Origin: Microbispora sp. ZYX-F-249
Lineage (GTDB): Bacteria; Actinomycetota; Actinomycetes; Streptosporangiales; Streptosporangiaceae
Reading direction: 5' to 3'
Assembly (NCBI RefSeq): GCF_039649665.1
Contig: NZ_JBDJAW010000042.1
Coordinates: forward strand, 1 to 64,000
Length of the DNA: 64,000 bases
How positions within the stretch are numbered: the first letter of the stretch is position 1; every line of letters begins with the position of its first letter. Shown in pieces: positions 8,689 to 17,768 of the stretch. Under the pieces are notes generated by a model. That model had not been told where the DNA came from. It did no database searches and saw only the letters and a list, made by a program, of their open reading frames with translations. The position numbers and the translations under genes were made by a program.

Positions 8689-9872
8689 GCCGGCCTCCTC
8701 AGAATCACCGACCACGACGAGTCGTCGATGAGGAACTCCGCATCGGGGTTGCCGTTCTCCCTGAGAGCTGCCTGGATCCGGCCGATTCCCCGGCCGAACC
8801 TGTTGACATACCCGAGCGCCTTCATGGCGGCGGCAAGCGAAGGATTGCGGTAATCGCATACCCGATCGAAGTTGTCCGGTCGGACCTGCCCGTACGGACC
8901 ACCCGGGTTGGTCACCTCGATCCTGTCGGAGAACCAGAGGATGCGTACGGGGGCGTGCGAGGTCTCGTAGTTGCGGTGCATGATCGCATTCATGCAGGCC
9001 TCGCGCAGGGCCGCGAACGGATAATCCGGCTGCTGCCGCTCGCGGAACCCGTCCACCGCGACCACCTGAGTGTGGAGATGACCGCGAAGCAGAGCGTCCA
9101 GACGGTTGGCGAGATCGACGACGTTGTACCGAAGTTCCTGGTCATCGGCGATTAGAGCTTCCGGCCCGGTGCCGTCGTAGCGGACAAACTGCACGTACGC
9201 GCCGGGGATGAAAGCACTGGGGTCGAATCCCAACACCAGTTGCCCGAGAACTGTGGGGGTGCCTGCGAGATCAGTCATGCGGAGACTCGCGAGCTTGAGC
9301 TCTTCCGGCCGGCCGTTCTCCTCGATGACATCGGCCGAGACCACGGACGGCAGATAAGTCGACCGGAACAGCGCCAGGTCCAGGTCTCCCAGTGTGCTAC
9401 CCGGGACGCTCCGCCCGTCGAAGGGACCGTCGAGCGCCCGGCGACGCTCGGTAAGCACACGCTCGTCCTCTCGGGTCGCCCTCCGCGTGGTCGGCCCCGG
9501 GCGAACCCAGACGACGCCGTTGTAGCGCACGGGCGGAGTCGCCGAGGCTTCGACGTGAATCCGTATGACCGTTTCGCCCTTGAAAACACCCGTCTCCACG
9601 GTCATGGAGGGCAGGTCGAGGATCTGTCCTCTGTCGCGGAAGTCGGTCAGGTTCCGCAGCACCTCGTCACTGATCTTGACGTCGGGGACCGGCCGGCCCT
9701 TGTCATCCACGCCGATGAGGAGATTCCCTCCGCCGCGTCCACACAGGTCGTTAGCGAAGGCGCAGATCGCTTGCCCGATCTTGTCTCGATTGGAGATGGA
9801 CTGCTTGAACTCCAGGACCGTGCTCTCCTGGTCTCCGAGCAGATCGGCGAGGTCTGTGGTCATGTCAGTCAT
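8685..9872 (-). CDS. AlbA_2 (Schlafen-like) / GHKL ATPase-type protein
   Basis: This 395-residue protein begins with an AlbA_2/SLFN-type domain (ESTVLEFKQS near residue 15, then a helix and GNLLIGVDDKG near 50). It continues through a linker with WVRPG and ends in an ATP-binding, HATPase_c_4-like region with REACMNAIMHRNYE and IEVTNPGGPYG. This architecture is often annotated as a putative transcriptional regulator or ATP-dependent DNA helicase of the RecG-like COG2865 group. Schlafen-like domains are nucleases in some other families, so a nucleic-acid role is plausible but unproven. It lies 43 bp after the methylase gene and is coupled to the ParA gene, suggesting the pair work together. Confidence 0.8.
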   Translation of the reverse strand: MTDMTTDLADLLGDQESTVLEFKQSISNRDKIGQAICAFANDLCGRGGGNLLIGVDDKGRPVPDVKISDEVLRNLTDFRDRGQILDLPSMTVETGVFKGETVIRIHVEASATPPVRYNGVVWVRPGPTTRRATREDERVLTERRRALDGPFDGRSVPGSTLGDLDLALFRSTYLPSVVSADVIEENGRPEELKLASLRMTDLAGTPTVLGQLVLGFDPSAFIPGAYVQFVRYDGTGPEALIADDQELRYNVVDLANRLDALLRGHLHTQVVAVDGFRERQQPDYPFAALREACMNAIMHRNYETSHAPVRILWFSDRIEVTNPGGPYGQVRPDNFDRVCDYRNPSLAAAMKALGYVNRFGRGIGRIQAALRENGNPDAEFLIDDSSWSVILRRPA

Positions 9873-9915
9873 TGTGCCGTCCGGCACTGACAACGGTGCG
9901 TAGTCAAGTAGTTCC

Positions 9916-12900
9916 TCACAAGACCTCGCCCTGCCTGGCGCGGGCCTGGCGGAGCCGCTCGGAGAAGACCGCGTGCGCCTGGCGATACTCGGCCTCTCGA
10001 TTGGCCTTGTAGAACGGCGCGGTGTACCCGTCGGGCACCGGCCCGTTGATCTCCGGGTCCAGGTGGGCCATGAGCTGCTCGAAGTGCTGCTTCGTCTGGC
10101 CATAGCCGTAGGTGTTGTGGTTGCCCGCGATCTTCCGCCCGTTCGCGTCGAACCAGATCTGCGCCTCGTAGTCGGACAGCACGGGGTATCGGGAACGATA
10201 GATGGCGACGAGCTGCTCGACCGTCATGCCGAGCCAGAGCGCGACCAGCGCATCCAGCTCGACCAGCGCGGCCCGCCGCGCACGTTCACTCCGCAACGGC
10301 ATGTTCCGGTTCCAAGTGGAACAGACCTCGTTGAGCGGAGGCAGGCCCGGCCAGTCAGTCGCCCAAGAATCGGTAGACCAGCATTCGTGGTAGAGCTCGG
10401 CCCAGAGGGAGGCATAAGCATCCGTTAGACAGTTGAGGCGCAGGGTTCGCAGCAGCACCGCCTGAGCTAGGGGATGGCCTGGGTCGGGCGCGGGCATACG
10501 CTGGGCCTCGGCGACCTGGAAATTCGTGCGCCCGATAATCCTCAAGAGATAATCCATGGGCAGCGCGGCCCAAAATCCAGCGGACAGGGCGGTTTCAAGA
10601 TCTGTCGGCATCGCCAGGGAATAGACCGCATGCACATGCGCCGGGCCCGGCGGGATCAATGTCGCAAACAGCGACCGTTCAGTATCGAAGGGAATCATCG
10701 CCCGCCAGGCGAGCCGAAAGAAATCGGTATACCGCCGGACCACTCCCTTACCGTCTTCCCATCGGTCCTGCACACCCAGGTAGGTTTCCTTGTCACAAGC
10801 CCGCTCGTAGTTGGTCACCGGAACAGCATCCTCGGACAGAACCGTCAAGTCCAAAGTCGCCCAGTCACGGTTCGTCTTGCATGGAATTCTTGGCTGCTTA
10901 CTATATGAGGTAGCCACACCGATATGAGGACCTTGAAAAATGACGTCGCGGAGGGAACCCGCCTCCCTGGTATTCCAGCGAATCGTTCCCGCAGCACGCG
11001 CACGCGGCTCGTCATAACCTCTGCTAACCCGCGGGTCGCCCCTCCCCAGACGCCGGTCGTAGACGGCAAGAGCCTCAATGGCACCGGCCTCCGCAGTTGT
11101 CACTGGATACAGCAAAGGCGTTTGCTCAACCGGAAGATCGACTGAATTTGTAAGCCGCCTCCACTGAGCAAGTAACATCCCGTTGACCTGGATCACCCGC
11201 GCCCTGTGGGGGCGCAGATCCCACTTGCCTTCGTGTTTGATACCCGGCAACTCTCCGACGCCATCGTGTTCGAGCGAGCCTATCAGCGTCTTTGAATCAA
11301 ACAACCAACTGACATGAGAAAAACCAATCGAACCGAAGTTCCCGTAGACATGGACTGCAAATTCGGTGTTGGCATGAATTTCTGAAAAGATTCCGCGCCG
11401 GTTATGGAAGTGCGCATGCATACGCAGGTGAGCGTAGGCGGCAGCACGTAAGCGACCCTCGGCAACACCGCCGAAATGGCTGTCCGGATGAATGAGGCCT
11501 GCCGTACCGTAACGGCCGAGGTTGGCCCAAATACGGCACATGAATGCCCGATAGAGGTCGGGCTGAGTTCCCTGCAGCAGCGGATAGGCAGCGGTCGAGC
11601 CCAGGAAGGAGAGCACGCCTGTGTAGGTAGCCAGCTCGCCGAGAAGGTACCGCTGTCCAGCACCCTCATGAAGAACCGTCGACCTTCGCACCTGCCAGTC
11701 AGCGAGACTGGACTTTTCGCTGAGCATGAACCACGGTTCCAGCTCGGCGAGAATCGGCGCCTCTATCCAACGCGGCCGGACCCAGGGCGGGTTGCCTACT
11801 TGGAGATCGAAGCCGCCCTTGGTGAAGACCTGGGCGAACTGGAGCTCCCAGTGGAAGAAGCCCTGCTGGTCGGCGATGTCTTTGACCGCGTCGAGCCACG
11901 GGAAGCGCTCACCGAGCCTGAAAGCCGAGTCCATGCCCATCCAGGTCTGGAGTTCGTCCTCGTAGACCTCCAACTCCGCGAGGGACGCGAAATTCGCGAC
12001 CAGGGAGTCTTCCGGGATATCCGCACGACCGAGCAGGGCCTCGGCGAAGTCGAGCCAGTCGTCGAGGGTGGCCAGGGGGATCACCGGGCGTAGGGGCTCC
12101 AAAGTGGGCCGGGGCTTGCGGGCGGCGGGCTTGGCCGGGCCGCCGGCCCTGGCGGCCTTCGCGTCCATGGCGTACGCCGCGAGGTCGAGCTGCTTGTCGC
12201 CCATGCTGAACAGGGACTCGGTGACGTAGACGTCTCCGAAGCCGATCGACTCGTCGGCGGCGGTGCTCTCGGTCGCGGGCGCGGTCGCCGACGAAGCCGG
12301 GGACGCGGGCCGTACCGGATCGGCCTCAGCGGCCTCGGCGGCGTGGCGGGCGTAGACCTCGTCGGAGCCGTCGAGCAGGCCCGCCTTGTCGAGCGGCCAG
12401 AACCACAGCGCGCACCAGGCGTCCATGACCTTCTTGAGCCGCCAGTACGGTGTGCCCGGCGCGGTCAGGTCGCCGTACACCTTCTCCTTGGGCACGGCGT
12501 CGGCCGGCTGCTCGATCCAGTCGGCGCCCCAGACGTCGATCTTGCGGCTGATCTCGCGCTCGGAGATGGCGAGGCGCTGCTGGACCAGGTCCCACAGATA
12601 TTCGGCCCGCTTCGACAACGCCTGAAGACGCTGGAGCTGGGTGAACTTCTGACCCTGCTTCTTCTTGTCGGAGACGCTCCTCTGGATCTGCTTGCGCCAG
12701 GCCTTGAGCCGGTTGGCCTGCTCGGGAGCGAGCTCCTTGGCCTCCTTCGCCTGAGCGACCGCACCCCAGCCCTCGGCGGGCAGCAGGAAGTGGTGCACCT
12801 TGCCCGAGGGCAGCTCCCCCGCCGAGAACGGCAGGTCCTCGGGGGCCTCCTTCAGCCAGGTGCCCTTGGCTAGAGAGGCGGCGCCGTACACTCTGCGGCC

Positions 12901-14970
12901 CGCGCCGATGAGCGAGTTCCCGCGCCGCAGGTGCAGGCCGAACCAGGGGGCCTGCAGTCCGGGGTGCATGACGTTGAGCCACAGCGAGACCTCGGCCAGC
13001 TCGATGGCGGTCTCGTTGAGATCGACGCCGTAGGAGTTGTGCAGGGCGACGTACGCCTTGACCTTCTGCAGCTCCTCCTCGTACCGCTCGGGGTCGATCG
13101 AGACGCCGAGCTCCTGCTGGCGGCGCTTGAGATATTCGGCGGCGACCTGGTTGATGGCCTCGTTGAGGAACGCGCCGGAGCCCAGGGCGGGCTCGCAGAT
13201 CTTCCACTCGAGAATTTCCCGGGCCGGAGTGACCGTGTCGTCCTGGTCGAGGCGGTGCTGGAGCGCGAGCTGGACGGTGACCCGGGTCAACGACTCGGGC
13301 GTGTAGTAGGAGGCGCTGGTCTCCCGGTCGCGGCCGGCCAGGCGGTAGACGAACGCGCCCTCGCGGTAGCGCTTGTACTCGTCGAGCCTGTTCCCGTCCT
13401 CGTCGACGGCGTGGACGAAGACCTCCGACGGGTAGTCGTCCACCTTCGAGGCCGGGATCAGCCACGAGCCGTCCTTCGGGTCGCCCCCCTTGGCGACCTC
13501 GTACAGCTCCTCGGCGGCGATGAACCCGGTGTAGGACATCAGGCCCTCGTACACCGCGCCGAGCTGGTTGATGCCGAGCTGGGCGTAGGAGATGAAGCCG
13601 CCGCGCTCCTTCCTGCGCCCCTTGGTGAGCATGAGCTTGCGCAGCACCTTGTAGAGCGTCTCGTTGCGCAGCCGGGTGTCGATCCGCGGCGCGTCCGGGT
13701 CGTCCTCGTCCAGGGAGATGGCGTCGCGGCCGATGAGCTTGATCGCCTCGGGCTCGAACAGATCAGAACGGAGCGGCTCGAAGCGCAGGCCCTCCCCCTC
13801 CGAACCCTCGGGCTCGACGCCCATGCGCGGCCGGTGCCCCCGGTTGACCATCTTGAACAGCAGGTCGAGTGACTCGTACAGGTGGAAGGAGTTGCGGGCC
13901 TCCTCCCCCGTCAGGTCGCGTACGACCAGGTCGCCGAGGCGGGCCAGGCTGTAGCCCTTGACGTAGTCCTCGTCGTCGGTCGGCAGGATGCCCAGCTCCG
14001 GGCGGGCCTCCGCGTACAGCAGGAACAGGATCCGGTAGAGGTAGCGCAGCGACTCGCGGCCCAGCTCCTTCGCCAGGGCGGCGGGCTCCATGACGTCCTC
14101 GGACCGCACGCCCTGCGCGCGGATGCGGGCGAGCACCTCGTTGGCGATGAGCTCGACCGAGTCCTTCAGGCCGTCGCGCAGCTCCTTGGACACGCCGACC
14201 GCATGGCTGCGCGACCGGTCGAGCAGCTCGGCGAGCGGCTCCGAACCGCCCTCCTCGGGCGGGAGCAGGGAGTCGGCGCCGAACAGGGCGGCGATCGTGC
14301 CCAGCTCGGCCTCGTTGCCCCGGCCCAGCGCGACGTCGAGGCTGACCGCGAGGTAGCGGCCCTCACCCCACACGGCGCGGTCGGCCAGCACGACCACGCC
14401 ACCGGCCAGGATGAGCACGTAGCGCGGCGGCTCCTCAGAGGTCAGCAGCCAGGTCGCGAGCCTGGTGCCGGAGGTGATCTCCTCGGTGTTGTCGAGCCGG
14501 ACCGGAGACAGCAGCCGCCCGGCCTGGTCGTCGTCGAGGGCGGCGTCCACGTCGGCGGCCCAGCCGCACTCGATCGCGACGAGATGCCGGTCGGCGTAGG
14601 CGACCTCGACGACGTGCTCCTTGCCCGCCCGTTCGACGGTCAGCTCACGCGGAGCCGCCTTGTAGCCGAGGGCGCGCAGCACGTCTCCGTGGAGCTCGCC
14701 CAGCTCCTTGCGCCACTCGGCGCGCTCGTCCGCCGTCAGCGTCTCACCGTCGCGCAGCCGCGCGTCCAGCTCGGCGAAGTACGGCCGGTCGGCGAAGTAG
14801 GGCTTGGCCAGCCCACGCAGCCCCTTGCGCGGGGTGGTGCGCCCGGCCTTCTCCTCCTCGCTCCAGCGGGCGAACAGACCGCCGGACTTCTTGAGGTCCT
14901 TGGGCAGCACCTCGGCCAGGTAGTGGGCCGAGAAGTAGTCGCCGCGGTTGACCAGCGAGTCGAAGCTCAT
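9916..14970 (-). CDS. Large Eco57I-type adenine-specific DNA methyltransferase (DrmMI / PglX-like)
   Basis: This 1684-residue protein is predicted to methylate adenine in host DNA and so mark self DNA for the linked helicases. SAM-binding motif I, EPALGSGAF, is near residue 597 and the catalytic NPPW motif near 1061. The unusually long stretch between them contains a helical insert and a low-complexity Ala/Pro/Ser linker. An N-terminal domain of about 550 residues with nuclease-like IECGW...VLILAGG strands precedes the core. The C-terminal third should contain target recognition; its DNA (about 10450-11720) is visibly AT-richer than the flanks. The start overlaps the SNF2 gene stop (ATGA). 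Gene order with the SNF2 helicase matches drmD-drmMI of class 1 DISARM. The exact family name is an inference. Confidence 0.85.
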   Translation of the reverse strand: MSFDSLVNRGDYFSAHYLAEVLPKDLKKSGGLFARWSEEEKAGRTTPRKGLRGLAKPYFADRPYFAELDARLRDGETLTADERAEWRKELGELHGDVLRALGYKAAPRELTVERAGKEHVVEVAYADRHLVAIECGWAADVDAALDDDQAGRLLSPVRLDNTEEITSGTRLATWLLTSEEPPRYVLILAGGVVVLADRAVWGEGRYLAVSLDVALGRGNEAELGTIAALFGADSLLPPEEGGSEPLAELLDRSRSHAVGVSKELRDGLKDSVELIANEVLARIRAQGVRSEDVMEPAALAKELGRESLRYLYRILFLLYAEARPELGILPTDDEDYVKGYSLARLGDLVVRDLTGEEARNSFHLYESLDLLFKMVNRGHRPRMGVEPEGSEGEGLRFEPLRSDLFEPEAIKLIGRDAISLDEDDPDAPRIDTRLRNETLYKVLRKLMLTKGRRKERGGFISYAQLGINQLGAVYEGLMSYTGFIAAEELYEVAKGGDPKDGSWLIPASKVDDYPSEVFVHAVDEDGNRLDEYKRYREGAFVYRLAGRDRETSASYYTPESLTRVTVQLALQHRLDQDDTVTPAREILEWKICEPALGSGAFLNEAINQVAAEYLKRRQQELGVSIDPERYEEELQKVKAYVALHNSYGVDLNETAIELAEVSLWLNVMHPGLQAPWFGLHLRRGNSLIGAGRRVYGAASLAKGTWLKEAPEDLPFSAGELPSGKVHHFLLPAEGWGAVAQAKEAKELAPEQANRLKAWRKQIQRSVSDKKKQGQKFTQLQRLQALSKRAEYLWDLVQQRLAISEREISRKIDVWGADWIEQPADAVPKEKVYGDLTAPGTPYWRLKKVMDAWCALWFWPLDKAGLLDGSDEVYARHAAEAAEADPVRPASPASSATAPATESTAADESIGFGDVYVTESLFSMGDKQLDLAAYAMDAKAARAGGPAKPAARKPRPTLEPLRPVIPLATLDDWLDFAEALLGRADIPEDSLVANFASLAELEVYEDELQTWMGMDSAFRLGERFPWLDAVKDIADQQGFFHWELQFAQVFTKGGFDLQVGNPPWVRPRWIEAPILAELEPWFMLSEKSSLADWQVRRSTVLHEGAGQRYLLGELATYTGVLSFLGSTAAYPLLQGTQPDLYRAFMCRIWANLGRYGTAGLIHPDSHFGGVAEGRLRAAAYAHLRMHAHFHNRRGIFSEIHANTEFAVHVYGNFGSIGFSHVSWLFDSKTLIGSLEHDGVGELPGIKHEGKWDLRPHRARVIQVNGMLLAQWRRLTNSVDLPVEQTPLLYPVTTAEAGAIEALAVYDRRLGRGDPRVSRGYDEPRARAAGTIRWNTREAGSLRDVIFQGPHIGVATSYSKQPRIPCKTNRDWATLDLTVLSEDAVPVTNYERACDKETYLGVQDRWEDGKGVVRRYTDFFRLAWRAMIPFDTERSLFATLIPPGPAHVHAVYSLAMPTDLETALSAGFWAALPMDYLLRIIGRTNFQVAEAQRMPAPDPGHPLAQAVLLRTLRLNCLTDAYASLWAELYHECWSTDSWATDWPGLPPLNEVCSTWNRNMPLRSERARRAALVELDALVALWLGMTVEQLVAIYRSRYPVLSDYEAQIWFDANGRKIAGNHNTYGYGQTKQHFEQLMAHLDPEINGPVPDGYTAPFYKANREAEYRQAHAVFSERLRQARARQGEVL

Positions 14971-17759
14971 CGGGGTCCATCCTGGGGAACGAGTGCGGCG
15001 AGGACCCGCAGCAACGGCTCCCCTGTGATCTTGAGGGAGTCGAGCAGGCGCTGCTGCCGCTCGACGGTCTCGCGGACGCGCTGCTCCTTGCGCCCGCGCT
15101 GGGAGGCGTGCACGCCGTCGAGGGTGAGCTGCTGCCACTCACCGAGCCGGTCGCGGTAGAGGTCGAGCGGCTCCACGACCTTCTTCTCGTACGCCGAGCG
15201 GCGCTCCTCCAGATGCGCGCGGGCGGTGGCGACGGCCTGGGGCACCCGCTCCTGCAGCGGCCGGAGGTCGATCATCTGCCCGGTGTTGATCATCCTGGGA
15301 CCGACCTCGGCCGCGGCGAGCACGTCGGTCATCTTCCGGTCGAGCACGCCCGCGGGGGTGACGGCCATCCACTCGACGACGGTCGGCTGCCCGAGCCGGT
15401 TGGAGTAGATGCCCTGGATGAGGAAGGTCGGCTCGTCGACCTGGGCGGTGACGACCGGCGCCTTCTGGCGTCCGAGCCGTACGAGGACCTTGTCGGTCAC
15501 CCAGTCGACCATCGGGTGCAGGTCGGAGAGGTAGGCGATCTCCGGCCACATCGTCTTGGTCCTGCGCGCCTCGTCGAGCTTGCGCTGGGCCTCATCGCGG
15601 TCGAAGGTGACCTTCATCCGCCTGCGCACGTCGTGGGTGCGCAGGTAGTCGGCGGGCAGCGCGGACAGGCGGTGGGCGAGGTCCGGCGGCGGCTCGAAGG
15701 CGAGCATCACGCCGTCGTCCTCCAGGTCCTTGAGCAGCCCGAGCGTGTCGACGGCCTCCTTGACGAACGCCTCGGAGCCGTCGAAGAGCCGGGGCACCTC
15801 CGCGCGGAGCGGGTCGGCGCCCGTGACACCGCCGTCGACCGAACCGAACAGGCCGTCCAGGCCGAATGGGTCATCGGCGTTGTGCGCGGCGAGGGACTCC
15901 TCCACGCTCTTGCCGGCGAGCAGGTCCTGGATGAGGCGGCGTTCCTCGCGTTCGGCGCGGTACTCGCCGGTGACGGCCTCGGCCGTACCGAGCGTGCGGT
16001 GCGCCGTCGCCTCCTTCTCCAGGAGCTTCTCGGCGACGGCCCGGTCGTCCTTGGCCCCCTCGACCTCCGAGGTGAGGATGAGCGCCCGGAACTGCGGCTG
16101 CCGCGTCTGGCCGTAGCGGTCGATGCGGCCGTTGCGCTGCTCGATGCGGATGAGGCTCCACGGCACGTCGTAGTGGACCAGGTGATGGCACTGCCGGTGG
16201 AGGTTGACGCCCTCGGAGGTCACGTCGGTGGTCACCAGCAGGCGTACGGGGGCGTCGGAGAGCCCGAAACGCTCGATGATCTCCTGCTGCTGCTGGTCGG
16301 ACATGCCGTTGCCGAGCATCATCTCGACCTCGCCCTTGCCGGTCAGGCCGAGCCGCTTGGGCAGGACCTCGGCCAGCCACCTGACCGTCTCGACGCTCTC
16401 GGAGAAGACCACGGCCCGGGTCTCGCCGCCGTGCCGTACGCCGATCTCGTCACGCAGCAGGCGGACGAGGGCGTCGAGCTTGGCCGAGTCGGCGTCGGTG
16501 ATCTGCGCGGTCAGGTCCGCGAGGGTCTTCAGCGCGTCGATCTCCCGGGGCTCCTTGGCGTTCTTCAGCCGGTTGCCGACCGTCTTGGCAAGCGCCTTGT
16601 GCGAGGAGAGGAACGCCTTGAGCAGCGTGTAGGGGAAGAGCCGGTTCTTGCCGTCGACCACCGGGCCGCCCGCGCGCTGATGCTCAGCCGACGAGCCCTG
16701 GGCGAGCCAGACCTGGGTGAGCTCCTCGAAGACCTTCTCCTCGGCGGGGGTGGCGGCGCAGCGCACCGGGACGGAAGGACCCCGGTCGGGCCACTTCGCG
16801 CCCATCTCGTTGCGCACCTCGGGGCTGATCTTCGTACGGCGGATGTAGAGGTGCTCGATGTCCTTGGCGGAGTAGCTGCGGTCGTCGGCGATCGCGGCGG
16901 GGTCGAGCATGCGGATCAGCTCGGCGAACGACTCGCTGTTGCCGTTGTGCGGGGTGGCGCTGGCCAGCAGCAGCGCGTCCGTACGGCGGGCGAGCAGCTT
17001 GGCCAGCTTGTTGCGCAGGCTGGCCTCGCCGATCAGGTTGTGCGACTCGTCGATGACGACCGCGTCCCAGTCCATCTTCTCCAGGTGCTGGCCGTACTTG
17101 CCCTCGTTCTTGAGGGTGTCGATGGAGACGATGATCCGCTTGTAGTAGGTGAACGGGTTGCGGCCCGCGGGGATCTCCCGCTGGATGCGCTCGATGCCCA
17201 CGGAGTCGAGACGGATCAGCGGGATGGCGAAGCGGGTCCACAGCTCGTGCTGGAACTGCTCCAGCACCTGCTGCGGCGTGACCACGAGAATGCGCTCGCC
17301 CCGGCCGCGCCGGATGAGCTCGGCCAGGATGAGGCCGATCTCCAGGGTCTTGCCGAGGCCGACCACGTCGGCGATGAGTATGCGCGGGCGCAGGCCCTTC
17401 AGCGCGAGCTCGGCGGGCCGCCGCTGGTAGGGCAGCGGGTCGAGGAGGAAGCGGTCGGCGAGCGCGAGACCCTTCTCCGTCTGCGGGAGCGGCGTCCGGC
17501 GCAGGACGGCCTCGATGAACAGGCGGCTCTGCGCGAAGCGCGGGGTCATGTCCTGCTCCAGGACGGTCTCCTCCGGCTTGAGCAGGCTCACCTCGTCGAG
17601 GTCGGTGAAGAAGACCGCGTCCTCGTCGCGGACGAACTCCGACGCACCAACCGCCGTGATCTTGTAGCCACCCGTGGCGAGCTGCGCACAGGTGCGGACG
17701 ATCCACTCGGCGTCCCGGACCTCGATGCGGGCGCCGGGCGGGAAGGAGGTCTCGGTCAC
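14967..17759 (-). CDS. SNF2-family helicase (DrmD-like)
   Basis: This 930-residue SF2 translocase of the SNF2/RapA group carries Walker A DVVGLGKT at residues 131-138, the DESH box at 238-241, and a second-lobe motif LLVTTDVTSEGVNLHRQC followed by RIEQRNGRIDRYGQT. A short N-terminal barrel-like segment (residues 1-60, ending ...AVFFTDLDEVSLL) is typical of DISARM DrmD and similar helicases. The GTG start has AGAGGAG four bases upstream. The gene begins nine bases after the kinase stop and overlaps the methylase start by four bases, so the three are almost certainly co-transcribed. The known DISARM partner suggests it surveys or remodels incoming unmethylated DNA; that role is extrapolated. 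Confidence 0.88.
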   Translation of the reverse strand: MTETSFPPGARIEVRDAEWIVRTCAQLATGGYKITAVGASEFVRDEDAVFFTDLDEVSLLKPEETVLEQDMTPRFAQSRLFIEAVLRRTPLPQTEKGLALADRFLLDPLPYQRRPAELALKGLRPRILIADVVGLGKTLEIGLILAELIRRGRGERILVVTPQQVLEQFQHELWTRFAIPLIRLDSVGIERIQREIPAGRNPFTYYKRIIVSIDTLKNEGKYGQHLEKMDWDAVVIDESHNLIGEASLRNKLAKLLARRTDALLLASATPHNGNSESFAELIRMLDPAAIADDRSYSAKDIEHLYIRRTKISPEVRNEMGAKWPDRGPSVPVRCAATPAEEKVFEELTQVWLAQGSSAEHQRAGGPVVDGKNRLFPYTLLKAFLSSHKALAKTVGNRLKNAKEPREIDALKTLADLTAQITDADSAKLDALVRLLRDEIGVRHGGETRAVVFSESVETVRWLAEVLPKRLGLTGKGEVEMMLGNGMSDQQQQEIIERFGLSDAPVRLLVTTDVTSEGVNLHRQCHHLVHYDVPWSLIRIEQRNGRIDRYGQTRQPQFRALILTSEVEGAKDDRAVAEKLLEKEATAHRTLGTAEAVTGEYRAEREERRLIQDLLAGKSVEESLAAHNADDPFGLDGLFGSVDGGVTGADPLRAEVPRLFDGSEAFVKEAVDTLGLLKDLEDDGVMLAFEPPPDLAHRLSALPADYLRTHDVRRRMKVTFDRDEAQRKLDEARRTKTMWPEIAYLSDLHPMVDWVTDKVLVRLGRQKAPVVTAQVDEPTFLIQGIYSNRLGQPTVVEWMAVTPAGVLDRKMTDVLAAAEVGPRMINTGQMIDLRPLQERVPQAVATARAHLEERRSAYEKKVVEPLDLYRDRLGEWQQLTLDGVHASQRGRKEQRVRETVERQQRLLDSLKITGEPLLRVLAALVPQDGPR

Positions 17760-17768
17760 GGTTCTCCT

